DNA from: Nectonema munidae
Taxonomy: Eukaryota > Nematomorpha > Nectonematoida > Nectonematidae
Assembly (NCBI GenBank): GCA_030549495.1
Contig: JAUIRK010000953.1
Coordinates: 524,001-588,000 of the forward strand
Direction of reading: 5' to 3'
Length of the DNA: 64,000 nt
The notes below the pieces were generated by a model. The model did no database searches. It was not told the DNA's origin and saw only the letters and a program-made list of their open reading frames with translations. Shown in pieces: positions 1-13,300 of the stretch (positions within the stretch are counted from its first letter, which is position 1; each line of letters opens with the position of its first letter). The position numbers and the translations under genes are program-made.

Positions 1-1935
1 CTATCAACAATCTTTCCACCCGTCTCTCCCTCTTCTGATTTTCCCTTTCACCACACAATTCAAGAACACTCTAAAAACATCATTTACTCCATCCAAAAAT
101 CTACTTTTCCTCCAATCAGACTAAATGAATTAAACATAGCAGTAAACACTTTTAAAACAAATGCTTCATCTAGCTTCGACCATATCTCACCCAAACATAT
201 TAAAAAATCAATACACATTCTAAACAAACATTTACTCCTTATTTTCAATGTATGCCTTACTCATTCACATTTCCCCAACGTTAGGAAAATAGGCAAACTC
301 ATACTAATTCGAATAAAAATTCAAGCCTCATTCAAAATTGGCGACCAATCACTCTACTACCCATACTAGGCAAACTTTTTGAAAAAATCATTCGCAAACG
401 TCTAGTCCACTACATCCTACCCCGTAACCTCATCCATCACACGCAATTGGCATACCTTATCAACAAAAATACGTAAACAGCACTATCTCGTCTAACCACC
501 TACCTTGACTTCTACGTTTCTACTCAGAAAATTTCTTCTACAATCTTCCTAGACATAAACAACGCTTTCAACTCAGCCTGGCATCCTGCCATCATCATAA
601 ACCTTGCCCACAAATTATTTCCTCCTTGGATTATCAAATTTATAAGCTTATACCTTTCAAACCGCTGTCTCATTTTCCGACATTGCGCTTCCTTTTGCAT
701 CCATAAGCTAACTCTCTCAACTCCCCAAGGAGGATGTCTTTCCGATATCCTCTCGCTAGTTCTCATTGACCCGCTTCTCGATCTAATCTACACCAACACA
801 GATTTCTCTCAATATTTTTCAGACGACATATTATTCACCTTCACCAGTAAATCTCAACAAGAAAACCTCACCAAATCCTCTTTATTTCTACTAAGGCTAT
901 AAGAAAAAGCAAACACACATGAGATATTCTTTAACTCCAGCAAAACCATGCTCATTCTCTTCACACGCAGACACACAGAACATTTACCCCTTCATTTAAA
1001 TAACTCTACTTCTATAATTGCCTCAAAGACTATCAAATATCTAGGATTAAACCTCCAATCCAACCTAAAATTTTCAATACACTTTAAAAAAATATAACAA
1101 AAACTATCAGTCACCCCTTTTTCACTTAAAAGCGCTATCTCTTATAAATGGGTCCTCCGTTCCCAACACACCAAATACATATATTCATCCTTAATCCTTC
1201 CAGTAATTCAATAAGGAATTCTTTCCTGGGCATCTCCTTAAAACACCCCACAACCATCCATTTTCTCAACAAGATACACCGTCTCTGCCTACTTTGCATC
1301 ACCAACGCATATCGTACTACTTCCACACAATGCCTAGAAATTCTAACAAACACCCTACCATTACAACTTCAACTCAAAAAAACTATTATTAAGCGCTTCA
1401 TCTTGACATACAACAACTTACTTCCCCCTTTTTTCAGATCACACCCCCACCGCAAAATACGCACCAAATATTGCTAACTACCTAGTTCATCCCTCGATAC
1501 ACCCATCTCTTTTAACTCACCCATCTGCACAAAATCCATTCAAAACATCTATATGCAAAAACAAATTTTTTGCAAAACAATCAATTTCATACCTTCGCTT
1601 TACCTCTTCATCAACCTCTCTACGTATCTTCATAGACGTCTCAAAGATATCCCTAAGTACCTCCTTTGCTTACGCCTTCTTTAAAGGCTCATCCACTCAC
1701 TCCTTTTACACCCATCGCTCACGATTAAATCCTCTACTCTCAATCTCCGAATGCGAGATCTTTAGCCTTTTACACGTCTGCACTACGATAATCAACAACA
1801 TTAACCACCTTCTTCCCCACTTTACTACCATCTATTTCTATACCGATGCAAAAAACATAATCACCGATCTCGCTCTATCACACAACATACCTTTTCCCTC
1901 CTTTCAACTCGCCTCCTCCCTAATCAATCTTACAA
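1..1935 (+). mobile_element. Decayed LINE (non-LTR retrotransposon) with reverse transcriptase and RNase H-like tail
   Basis: Cut by the left window edge. Reading the + strand across several frames gives a non-LTR reverse transcriptase. The catalytic palm start reads LDINNAFNSAWH (about 549-584), TPQGG follows (about 720-735), and the active-site box reads FSDDILF (about 819-840), followed by KYLGLNL (about 1,040). Further down, IFIDVSK near 1,627-1,647 and the region to 1,920 resemble an RNase H domain, which points to a jockey/I/R1-type LINE rather than RTE. Stops and frame changes are spread through it, so it is a dead copy. The long open stretch at 1,148-1,477 is a piece of the same element between the reverse transcriptase and the RNase H part. 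Confidence 0.75.
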
Positions 1936-2044
1936 AACATTTCTAATATAATAGTAGAAAATAAAATATAATGTAATATATAAGTGGATGTACGTAAAAT
2001 AACTCTAAAGTAAATTATTATAATTTTCAAATTTTTTTTTGAAA

Positions 2045-2165
2045 TGAGTAAGGTAAATTTGATACTGGCTTTTGATAATTTAAAGTCTCGGGTTTGATCT
2101 AACCGAAAACCTCCTTTATTCATATTTTGAGATGTGCCTTCTCGATGAAAATACCCCTTGGAACT
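2045..2165 (+). repeat. tRNA-derived SINE, diverged copy
   Basis: A degraded B-box (GGGTTTGATCT at about 2,090-2,100) is followed by a tail with CCTCC, TTCAT and CTTCTCGATGAAAATACCCC. The same tail follows the better preserved SINE at 26,676, so this is a family member and not a tRNA gene. Confidence 0.6.
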
Positions 2166-3714
2166 TTCACTTTTAGGTGTATTATGAAGAAAAAGAAATG
2201 CTTATATTTATTTTTAAAATGGGAAACATGAAACAATTAGGACTTTTAAAAATGTATACTTGGTTTAAATTTTAGGGCAAAACTTTAAATTTTAAATTTT
2301 TTTATGAAATTTTCTTTTGTAATATTACATAAATAAAAAATGGAGACATCTGGACTAGCGAAACAGGATTTAAATAATTTGGTATTAACCTTAACTTATT
2401 ATTTAGATAAATTATTTAATTTTAACAGCAATATTTCTTTCTTCTTTACAACTTGTTTATGTTTTTAAATTTGAAATCACTAATTGGATGCCTAAAATTT
2501 AGTCTTCTAAATGACTTATTATTCGTCAAGTTTAGTCCCTGTATGCTTTTTTGTCTGAATACTTTTTCTTGCGATTTGTTTGGTGTCCAGGACGCTCTGG
2601 CATTCTTTGAAATTAATTTAATGACCCCGCTACTAAACCTATTTTATCATTCATTTTCTAAAATACTACTTTACAAATACTCAAAAAGAAATCCATTGAT
2701 TTTTGGAATGAAAAACTTTTTTCTCCTTGTTCTAACTCTTTTCCTTACCACCCTTATGAAATTTTTTTTTAATAAATAAAAAGTGCATTACATTCCCTCA
2801 GCGATGGTACGTAGGTTCCTATAACTAAAAAATCATAAATCTTATTAAATTATGTAACTCAATCTCTTATAGATTTGACTGGTAGACTGTTGAAGATTCA
2901 AGCAATTTTTTATTTATATGTCCACATAGAAGCTTTTTATTTCAAAAATGTTGTCACCCATTTCAAGCTCTTGCTAAATCTCTTACTGACATGATCATAA
3001 GACTCAATCACAATTTTTATTCAAAAACTTCAAAAAAAATTTTTATGCTACAACTTTCTCAGCTTTTCGATTCTTCAATCTCCACACCTCCTTTTTTCTT
3101 TTCTTTTCTCCACTTTCTTCATATTAAAAATTAGTTGACAAATCTACTTACAGTATTTTTCAAATTTCGATTCCTCTGTGTCTTACAAGCAGGGGCGCAC
3201 ATCCGGGGGGGGGGGGGCGACCGCCCCCAATGTGTTTTCAAGGGGGGGGGGCGAAATTGACCCCCCCCCCCCCCCCCCTCCCCCAATAATTTTATATAAG
3301 TAAGAGTTGCTGCTTGTTTATAAAACATGTATGATGATCGCATAGAAGGAATGCAGACTTTCGAATCAATCAAACATCATGCCAAGCTGCTCTGAAATTC
3401 CTATCGCATTTTTCCTATCGAATATATTTTACAGACGATGCGTGAGAGCTATATAATAATAATAATCCATTGCTTCAATATGCACACAATAAGTAAGCAA
3501 TATTTACCACAGTGTCTCCTCTGTAGTATTTGCAAACACATGATCCACTAGATTTTCTCATCTTCTGTCACAGTGATTCTATTTCTCTTTCTCTCTCCTC
3601 TGTTTTCTCTTCCACTTTCTCTGCTAAAACTCAATCATTCACTCAAGCTCTCTTATTTCATTCAATCCCTCTTCTCTTGTTAAGCTCTCCTATCTCATTC
3701 AGCTTTCTTCTCTC

Positions 3715-3911
3715 CAGTGACGTAGCTAGGCTGGGGCATGAGGGGCCGTGCCCACACTCCTATGTACCGCATGGTGCCCCATGCATCTTATGCGTTATCA
3801 GTTTTTGAAAATTTCTCCAATGAAAGGGTCAAGAATGTATAAATAATGTTGCGCAAGTTTTTTGTTTTAAAATTGTGCCCTTCTATCAACTTTTTTTTGA
3901 CTACACCACTG
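3715..3911. mobile_element. Short hAT-type MITE nested in the larger hAT element
   Basis: The ends are CAGTGACGTAGCT and, inverted, CAGTGGTGTAGTC. The 8-base flanks are CTTCTCTC and CTTCTGTC, one mismatch apart, so the target duplication is still readable. The element is 197 bases long and non-coding. Confidence 0.75.
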
Positions 3912-4435
3912 CTTCTGTCTAATTTGCATTTAGAGTTTAATTAAAATAGTTTTCAATCGTTACAATTTTATATCAATGAATATTGTTAGATTCGCGCTAA
4001 GAACTTTTTCAACAAAAGTCACTTAATCTTTATCACTACGTTTGCTACATTTTGTAACATTTGAAAACTTTAATTTTTTCAAGTCAAGAAATTTTTTTCA
4101 ATACTTATTTTGGAATGAATATTTTGACTATCTATTCAGTTTAAAAGCAAGAATACTCGATTTGCTTAATATTTGAGCAGAGATATTTTTATAATGTTCG
4201 ATTCGACTAATTCGATATTCACGATTCGAAGTAACACTGTACATAATCAAATCACTTTTTTTAAGAAAATTTGTTGATTATTATAATAAAAATATAATAT
4301 CGAAACAAAATGTTTCAGTTGTTAAAAATGTACTTGATCTATTTATGACAGCTGTCAGAATTTTATTTGTAGACAGAAATATTCAAAAAAACGCAATGAT
4401 TTTCTTTTCTCGTATACTTTGATTTATGTTAGTTT

Positions 4436-4722
4436 GGTCCTCGGACATTTCGCCCCATTATTTTCATAAGACAGTTCGCCTCATTATTTTCATAAGACAT
4501 TTTGTTTCATGGACAATTCGCCCCGTTATTTTCATAAGACATTTAGTCTCATGGACAATTCTATAAAATTAAGAGATAAATTGATTGATTTGAAATAATT
4601 TAATAGAGATAAAATAAACAAGAATACAAATTTTTTTAATAATTTTACACATATAATAAGCAAAGATGGATGATACAATAGCCTATGAGACAATTTGTCA
4701 GGGGGCGAAATGTCTGTCGACC
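4436..4722. repeat. Inverted-repeat element with internal tandem motif
   Basis: The left end GGTCCTCGGACATTTCGCCCC pairs with the right end read in reverse, GGTCGACAGACATTTCGCCCC. Inside the left half the motif TTATTTTCATAAGACA is repeated about three times, separated by TTCGCC- or CATGGACAATT-like stretches. I cannot define a clean target duplication, so the superfamily is open. Confidence 0.55.
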
Positions 4723-4949
4723 GTTATTTAAATAATTTTTTAATTATAAGGGCTAGCTACTTTAACGTTGGCTTTTGCTGCTTATAAAAACTTGAAAATA
4801 TCAAATAAACTCTCATTCTTTATGCCTCCTATTATTTTGAAATTATTCTGAGAACAGATGGTTCCATTTTAAAATAGTGAAAATTGCTTTATTAGTTAAT
4901 TTTGTTTCCTTTCTCTCTTATGTTAATTATGTAGCAAATTTTTTAATTT

Positions 4950-5096
4950 TGAGTGGTGCAGTGGATGTATTTTCATTGACCAGGCACTGATGTACCGCTT
5001 ATGTCAAACTATGAACAAATTTTTATCGATGAGGAATCGAATCCAGAGGCTTCCGTGCTATGTCCATCATCTCAACCAACCTGCCATGCCACCCAT
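4950..5096 (-). repeat. tRNA-derived SINE or tRNA-like repeat
   Basis: On the - strand a B-box GGATTCGATTCC (5,044-5,033) sits about 35-40 bases after an A-box-like TGGCAGGTTGG. No complete cloverleaf closes, so it is not called a tRNA gene. It lies inside the 3,190-6,419 hAT element and is therefore a later insertion. Confidence 0.5.
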
Positions 5097-5610
5097 AGAT
5101 AGAGTATGCTGTAGGGGATACGTCAAATTAGTTTTCAAAAAACTTGAGTTATGCACTAAAATTTTTTAGTTTTTGTTGAAGCTCTATAACTTTTTCTGAT
5201 AGACTTTTTTTCCTTAAAAGTTATTATAAAAGGCAAATTATCATTGCAAAATGTTAACAGTTATTTTACTTTTTGTAGCTTGTATAATGAAATAATGCGA
5301 TCTTAATTTTTTGTTTTATTTTTGTTTTATTTTTGTTTGCACAATTATAACTTCGTTTTATACCCTTGCCCCTGAATCAATCACATTTTTTCATATAAAC
5401 ATCACAGGTTGTCTAGTAGACTCTTTGCCTTTAGACTACATTCACTGATATAAAACTATCCAACCTTCAGTTATTTGTTTTTTCTATGAATCAAATATCC
5501 TTTCATCAATTCCTGTAATGTGCCTGGTAGACTACTTCATTTTTCAAATGAAAAGCCTATTTCACCCCCTAACAATTTTGGATTTTTTTTTAAACTAGTG
5601 TATATTCGAT

Positions 5611-6178
5611 GGTTGTAGGTAAAAATGCCCCAATTAAAAAGTAGGAAAAAATGCCCCCTAATTTTTGATTTTCAGGATTTTATATAATTATATAAATATT
5701 TTTATTTGGTACCGTTTTGAAAGGCTAAATTCCTAAAATTTCTTAATCTATAGGGTTTTTTCTTTATAAAGTTCTTGAAAACAATAGCAAAGGTGCATAT
5801 TTGTGGGAATGTGTTCTTAAAATCAGTTAAAATACAAATTATATTTAGAAAGTGTTCTGATACACACAAAGTCCAAAAATATTTGCTGTTTTATAAAAAA
5901 ATTTTTGTATTTAAAAAATTGTCGTATGCTGAGTTTTTTAGTTTACTTTAATTAAATTTTAAATGTTTTAAATGAAAAGTTAACCTTTTTTTTTTACAAA
6001 AAATCTTTATTTGACATATCTTTTTTAAAAATTTTAATTAATAATTTTTTGAAATTTTTTGTGTTGGGGCATTTTTTCCTAATTTAAATTGGGGCATTTT
6101 TACTGGGGGCATTTTTTCTTACTTTTTAATTGGGGCATTTTTTCCTACTTTTTAATTGGGGGCATTTTTTCTGCGCAC
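5611..6178. mobile_element. MULE-like element with 10-base target duplication
   Basis: TATATTCGAT flanks both sides (5,601-5,610 and 6,179-6,188). The ends carry long inverted arrays built from AAAAATGCCCC and AATTAAAAAGTAGG: one array on the left, three to four on the right. A 9-10 base target duplication with long terminal inverted repeats fits Mutator-like elements. No coding sequence is visible. Confidence 0.65.
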
Positions 6179-6427
6179 TATATTCGATATGCAAATTTAA
6201 TTAAAATATTTTCGCTGGAAGTATAGTATTTAAATTCACTAATTTTCTAAAAAAAAATATAATGTAGTCTTATAAATTTAGGACTTTAGGGTATGCGCTG
6301 AATACACTCTATTTTAAAGGATATTTGGTCTCCCGTGGTTTTTCCAGACCACTAATTTTGAAAATTGCAAGAAAAAAATTTCGCCCCCCCCCAATAATTT
6401 TGAGGATGTGCGCCCCTGCTTACAAGC

Positions 6428-7390
6428 TACGTTAATAATAATTAACCAACCAATCAATTCTATTTGCATAATTTGTCATAGTGGGTTGGCTTAAACCTAC
6501 ATTTTTTAGGAGTTGAAAATAGTGTGATTTGTCTTCGCCATTGTTATCGGTGTAAAATACCCATTAAAAGCCTAACCCAAAAAAATGTTTAAGCATTTTT
6601 ATCTGATGAAATATGTATTTATTTTAAAATTTATCATTCAAACAAAGATTTTCTTTTTTGGATCTTTAATCTTTGTATTATGATAACTCTATTACTTTAA
6701 TTTTCCTTTATATCTACTCGATTGTTAACATTGCTATAATTTCACTTAGTATGAACAAATTCAATTCTTTAGTTATTTTAGGCAACCCTGAATTTTCCCA
6801 ACAATCGACATTTTTCATTGACATGGTTTTCGTTTAGAAAAATAAGTATAAAGAAACATATGAAAGCCTTATTGGAAATTGAGCACTCTCTGATCTGACA
6901 ATAATTACCTTATTAGGCCCTGTAATAAAATAAATATAATAAGATTCTCTTGATCAAAAGTTTGAACAAGGTAAATCTTTAAGGATTATTATGCGTCAGG
7001 GTTCTATGAGTGTAATGTATCGACATTTTTCGAATATAATTAATTGAAAATTAAAAAAGATTTTTTATTGAAACCGTTTAAAGCCCTAAAGTTCAAAAAG
7101 GTATGATCAAGTATTTGCATTTAGAAAATGTAGCTTAGTATCTCTTGAATTATTTGGATATGGGAAATTGCGTCCTTATAATTGTAGGTCAGAGGCGCAC
7201 ATCCTCAAAATATCAATCGTCTATATGATCTCATAAATGGGTTAATATTTTATAAATATGCAAATGGGAATAGTCAAAGTAAATTTTATGATCAAAGACA
7301 AGTTATAAAACTCAAATCTCATAAACTTTCTAAGTCATCTTTTAATTCTTAATTGATATGCTTGGAAATTTGTATTTTCAATTTATTTAG
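6428..7390. other. Region upstream of eIF2 gamma exons; start exon not found
   Basis: AT-rich sequence in which I could not find the expected N-terminal exon of eIF2 gamma, which should carry a start codon and the sequence before the Leu-Thr-Pro-Leu-Ser region. The only recognisable item is a lone hAT end (CAGAGGCGCACATCC, 7,190-7,204), related to the ends of the element at 3,190-6,419. Confidence 0.4.
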
Positions 7391-10300
7391 GATACGAGTA
7401 GACTTCACCCGTTAAGTCCTGAAGTTATAAGTCGACAAGCTACTATCAATATTGGTACTTTTAATTTATTCTTTACTTGAAGTTGCTCTCTTTGATTTTT
7501 TGACCCTTTGGCTGTCACTTCCTCGGAATTATTGAGACCTGTATGGTGCCCTATTAGTCCATTTTTGGACTATCCATTTATTCGGTTAAGATACAGCGTT
7601 GGGTCTTTGCGCCTCACACAACAAGAAGCGCCTCCATTATTCTTTCAAGGCATGACTAAAAATCAAATAATAGTTAAAATTTGAAGTACCGAAATGTGTG
7701 CCTCACTCTTGATTGCTGCGGACTACTTTTGCTTTATCAACAAATTATTTTATTTTAATGCACTGACGTCACATTTCATTGAAATAGGAACGATTGGACA
7801 CGTGGCTCATGGAAAGTCTACCGTGGTTAAAGCCTTGTCTGGTGTACAAGTATAGCACGCCCTCTATTTTTTATTTTGTCGAATGATATAACAAGTACTT
7901 TTCTTCCTAGACTGTCAGGTTTAAGAACGAGTTGGAAAGAAATATTACCATAAAACTTGGATATGCAAATGCTAAGGTTCGTTTTCCTTTAAAATTTTTC
8001 AGTCTCGCAGGGATTATGCGGAGTGATATTTGTATTTCGTGTCAGGAATTGGACGTGTGGATTTTGCTAATCCCACAATCGTACGATCGCTTTTTTACTT
8101 GGCATGCACTTAACTTTCATAGATTCGTTTTTGCGTAACTCGTTGTGTTACAGAAGAAGTATGGGTTGAACTCTAATATACTGGAGGTTCTGGCATCTGA
8201 CCACTTTTGTGTATAACAAAAGACTGGTTCAAATCCTCGTTTAGATTGTGCATTGCATTTCAAATTTTTACATTAGAAAGGGATAACAAAATTCAAATAT
8301 TATTTTTTAGAATTTTGAAGCCAACTTCGAATTAGAAAGATGTTTGCATATTTGCTAATTTTTCATTGGATTAGCTTTACAAGTGTGATAATTCCGAATG
8401 CCCAATGCCTGAATGCTATTGCTCTGCCAGTAGTATCTAACATAACTGCAAATGATATATGATTTATAATTTATTTTTGACATAGACAAAGAAACCGTTG
8501 ATTTTCCCCTTAGTTGAAAAACATATATACATGTCTAAAAATTAATTTTTTAAATTTTAAATTAATTTTATCGCCATCATTTATTAAAAGATGAATTTTA
8601 ATCCGATTATGAAATTTAATGAGAAGTTTTTTTTATTGACGTATAAAAACTTCAAAAAAATTAACGAAAGAAAGCCAAATTGATTAGTTGTGAAACGTTT
8701 TAGGGGATGTAGAAGAAAATGGACTTTGACTTTGGTTCTCCTGGTGGCTTTTTCATTTGCTGAATTTATTATAATTTAAACACATTATTTCAAGCAAATG
8801 ACCATCTTTTATGTCATCTATATGAACTATGATCTATGACCTGACTAATTAGCGGTATAAAAAGGTATTAACCCTTTAAGACTTAATGGCACCCCAGTTT
8901 ACAATGAAATAAAAATTGCATCTGTTAAGCTATATAAAAACGCATTGAAATGGAAAAGTCAACGAGTAGTAGACCCCTTGGGCAAAGCGAGCATAAAGGA
9001 AAGTGGTTAAATTTTTAATAGCATTTTTGAGACTCAAAATACCTTCCGTTTCTTATAGAACACGATTTTCCAGCTGATGTTTCCAGACATTATGTTTGTA
9101 TATTTGCTAATTTTTCATTGAATTAGTTGTACAAGTGTGATAATCCCGAATGCCCCAGACCTGAATGCTATTGCTCCGCCAGTAGTAACAAAGAAGACGT
9201 CTTTCCCTGCACTCGTCTCGGTTGTGCTGGAATGTTTCGCCTGATCCATCACGTTTCTTTTGTCGATTGTCCCGGTCACGACATCCTCATGGCCACCATG
9301 CTTAACGGCGCTGCAGTTATGGACGCTGCCTTACTCTTAATCGGTATCCTTAGTCCTGTTTATTTTTTAATATATAGATAGTGTTCCTATGTTTTTATCC
9401 GGATCTACTTTATATAAAACCTTTAAATAAATTAAACTAATCTTATTTTAGTTATTTTATTGTTAAAAACAACACTTGAAAGAAATAGAATCATATTCAG
9501 TTCTGAAAACGTATAATTTCACCGTAAATATAGTCCTAGGCTTTTTATGCTCATTTTATTTCTTAGCTGGAAACGAATCTTGCCCTCAACCCCAAACGTC
9601 TGAGCATTTAGCTGCTATTGAAATCATGAAGTTAAAGCATCTCATAATTCTTCAAAATAAAATTGATTTGATCAAAGAAAGCCAAGCAAAGGAACAGCAC
9701 GACCAAATTCTCAAATTCATCAAAGGTAAGGTCATTCTTTTTTCACTTTGTGACCAACTATTCAATTCAATGCCAAAAGATTTGAGATTAGTTTTTTTCT
9801 CTATATTACTCACTTATTATGAATTAATAAACTTCATACCATTTTTTAAACCTTCAATCTTGGATTCTTGGAACGTTAGCTGCATTTTCATACTTTTAAA
9901 AAATTGTCTTTCCTTGATTTCTTAAATTTTGTACTACCCCATATGTTTCTTCTCTCGACTATGTCGTTGTAGGCAGGCGTTATGAAAAGTATTTCAAAAG
10001 CAATAATTTTTATTTGCATATTTAAGGCACGGTTGCTGAAGAATCGCCAGTTATTCCTATTTCCGCTCAATTAAAATACAACATTGAAGTCATATGTGAA
10101 TACATTACCAAAAAGATTCCTATCCCACAAAGAGATTTTACAAAACCTCCTCGTTTAATAAGTTCAATCATTTCCTCTATTTTTCTTGATATCATATAGA
10201 TCTGAGATTATTTGGTAAAGATCAGAGAATCGTTTGCCTTAACGACTTACTCACAAGATGCATTCACACAATATGTATAATATGTCAGAGGCGTCTAAAA

Positions 10301-13300
10301 TTCCAGCTCCAATGTTTCCTATTTTAGACTTGATTTTTCTTAAAACTCTTACAAAGTCTAAGACTGTGCCTACAATATAGCAACTTCTAATGAGAAAGAA
10401 CGTTGAAATATCGCCTGTACGCTCTTTGTATGAGTAGCATATGAAGAATATTATAAATATATAAGTAGAAAAAAATTATTTAATGTTGGTAAATCTAGTA
10501 TTATTTATTATTTGTGTGTGTGTATTATTTTGTTTAGCATAAAATATACAAAGATACAGGAAAGTAGTTAGATGTTAAATAATACGTATTCACAACTAAT
10601 TCTTTTACTTTTCACCTGCATATATGAATAAAAATATTTGGAAAAAAGGAATCCAGATTTTCAATTTATATATTTTTGTTCTGTTTATAAAAGTTTTGGC
10701 GAAAAATCAAATTGCAGCGCTATTAACACAGTTAGTACCAATGTTCACAAAGGAAACCCAGACGAACTCTTGTTTTAAATGGAGATTACTGAAGTCCTCT
10801 GCGTTTTCTTTGCGAACATCGGTACTAAATTGATTAAAGTTACATTTTCTTCGATTTTTAAGTTTATATGCAAATAAAAGATAAATTATATAAAACGAAT
10901 GATAAAATTTTAGAATTTTTGAGTTTTGAAATTATGGATCACTACTGTGTACAAAGTAATTGTTATCAAAGATATATCTATTTGCTTTAATTTTAGAGTT
11001 AAAAAGAGATTCATTCACCTCAGGTAAATATAAGTATCCTTTATGTGGTAAGAAAATGATATCGTAGACGAATAGTAATATTAAAGCAAAAAAAGCATAT
11101 ATATATATATATTTCACTAAGTTTTAAATTGATACCTCGAATTTGATTCCTTCAGCTTAAATTGTTTTCACTGATTAAACCAAAAAGATCAATATGTTCA
11201 ATTTGTTTTGCACCAAGTATCATTTTGTTGAAAGGGAATATTCACAATCTGACGCCTATAAGTCTGACAATTATTTCACCTTATTTTTCCAATCTGAGAT
11301 ATTTACTAAAAAGTATATTTTCCCTTTAACTATAGAATATCATCATTTTATATCTGTATTACATTTTCTGGTTAAATATTTAAGGTAGAAAATTTATTTT
11401 TTTAAAAAAAGACGCTCTTTTTATTCATGCACCAAAATGGTTGTATCAATAAACAAATGACTACTTTTATCTGTAGTTAATCGGCTAAACATTGTATATT
11501 TGTTAATAGATAAAACTTTAAAACTTTCAAAACCTTAATGTAATAAAGATACACAGTAGATACCTTATAACACGGATCGCGGAGTCCAAACCACGAATTC
11601 GCCTCATAACGGATCTACTGGAACACCTGTTATATAAAAACGAAAGCCAAGATTCCTCCCGAGTTATAATGAATCTAGCGTTTATATACATTTAACTTGG
11701 AATCATCCTTGTCCTTTGTATATTTTACAAAGATGTGCTGCTTTAAACATCCATTTTCTATGCACCTACGATGTATTAATGTTTTTAATGGCGAGTTTAG
11801 TCATTCGTTCCTTCGACGTCAATAAACCTGGAGCTGATGTGGAAGACCTTAAAGGTGGCGTGGCTGGAGGAAGTATCCTTGAAGGCGTTTTGGTGGTAAA
11901 TATTCCATTTTTTCATAAAGTCTACATTTCTCCTTTGTTGAAGCGCCAAAAGTGAAATATCCTAACATGTGAAAGTATGTAGCTGTCAATCATTATAATT
12001 CCTCTAAATGTGTATACAAGATTTACTCTGTAGCAAAGGTGGGCAAATATCGCTTTTATTAGTTTTTATTTTACATCGCCAAAAATTTTATAAATCGTAG
12101 CATTTTTTTGATATTATCAAAAAGTATTTCTGATGATATATGGTTTTATCAGAATGATTATAAAGTTAGCGTGTAAGTAAGTATTACTTTTATTATTTCA
12201 CTAAATTTTACATTATTATTGTATAAATTAAGCATTTTCTACCTAGATTCTCTCTCAAAAATATATTATTTGTATGTAAAAATGATAAAATATTTAACTG
12301 AAAAATTGGCATCACAGTAATCAACCAAAATTCGAATAAATGTTTTTACATGCCGCTCTCGTTGAGAACGTAACATTGCCCTAATAATCACTTCTAGCAA
12401 ATAATCACCTTTCTATGACGACTACTTTCTTTCATTCCTCCCAATCATTTAATATACAATTGATCCAAAAATGGGAAGCAGACGGTGTACACTTTTTAAC
12501 TTTGAAATTCAAAAAAGTCGCCTGCTTTGCCTGATACTTAACGGATTAATTCCGATTGAGCTCTTTTCAACCTACTTTTTTATGTTTAGTCTTGTAAATC
12601 TGACAGTAGTCCTTTTTTTTGTTTTGTGTTGTTTTGACTGTTTTTCCACACTGTTAACTTTTTTTTAATTTTATGTATATATTCTGTTCGTAAATTTTGT
12701 CTTTGTAATGTTGATTTGAGAAAAATATCTTTCAACAGAATGAGATAGGTTTTTGAATTTAGATAAATTTAAATACTTGGAACGATTTATTAAACTGTCT
12801 GTGATTTTATTTATTTTATATCAATATTGTAGTATTTTAAATTTTCATCATAATTAAAATTCGTTTTTTTTAAGATTTTACTTTTTAAAAAAAAAAGTTA
12901 AACATTTACAAAGGGTTTAGTTTGTCTAAGTAAAGCTTATCTACACTAGAAGCTCTGCAGTTCAAGTAACTACATTTTATCTGTATTTTGAACGGTTAAA
13001 AACTACTTCTAAATAATTGAAAAAAACGATGATTAAAAGATATGAAAGCTAGAAACCGAGCATTGTATCAAGAAACCAAAATCTTGGTTGAAAACGAAAG
13101 AATGACATCCCCTGCGTTGTTTTAATAATAAACTTTTTTTGAAGTTTACGATTAGAGTAGAGTACACGAATATCATTGAACGGCATTTCTCTAACATTTG
13201 GGCTAGAATAAGTCATTTCAATTTTATTTAGGAAAAAGTTCCTTTTTGGAATTTTTTTAGGCTCTCTTTAAAGCCTTTAAAATAAGTTAACGTTATCCCA

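Larger units (their letters stand above)
3190..6419. mobile_element. hAT-type DNA transposon, non-coding, with nested insertions
   Basis: The left end reads CAGGGGCGCACATCC and the right end is its exact inverse. Both sides carry the 8-base target duplication CTTACAAG (3,182-3,189 and 6,420-6,427), the signature of hAT elements. Just inside each end lie G- or C-rich runs and a shared AATAATTTT motif. No transposase is recognisable, so it was moved by another element's enzyme or has lost its gene. Much of its 3,230 bases is later insertions (3,715-3,911, 4,436-4,722, 4,950-5,096, 5,611-6,178). A lone related end lies at 7,190-7,210. Confidence 0.85.

Noticed and set aside
8165-8260. tRNA-like B-box GGTTCAAATCC
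   Set aside because: No convincing A-box at the right distance and no acceptor stem closing; a chance match or an old SINE fragment.
9476-9925. Open frame of 149 codons
   Set aside because: Only 9,567-9,725 is coding (eIF2 gamma exon 5); the rest is read-through into both introns.
11553-11690. Possible pogo/Tigger transposon
   Set aside because: Only one end-like stretch is visible, with no inverted partner, TA flanks or transposase.
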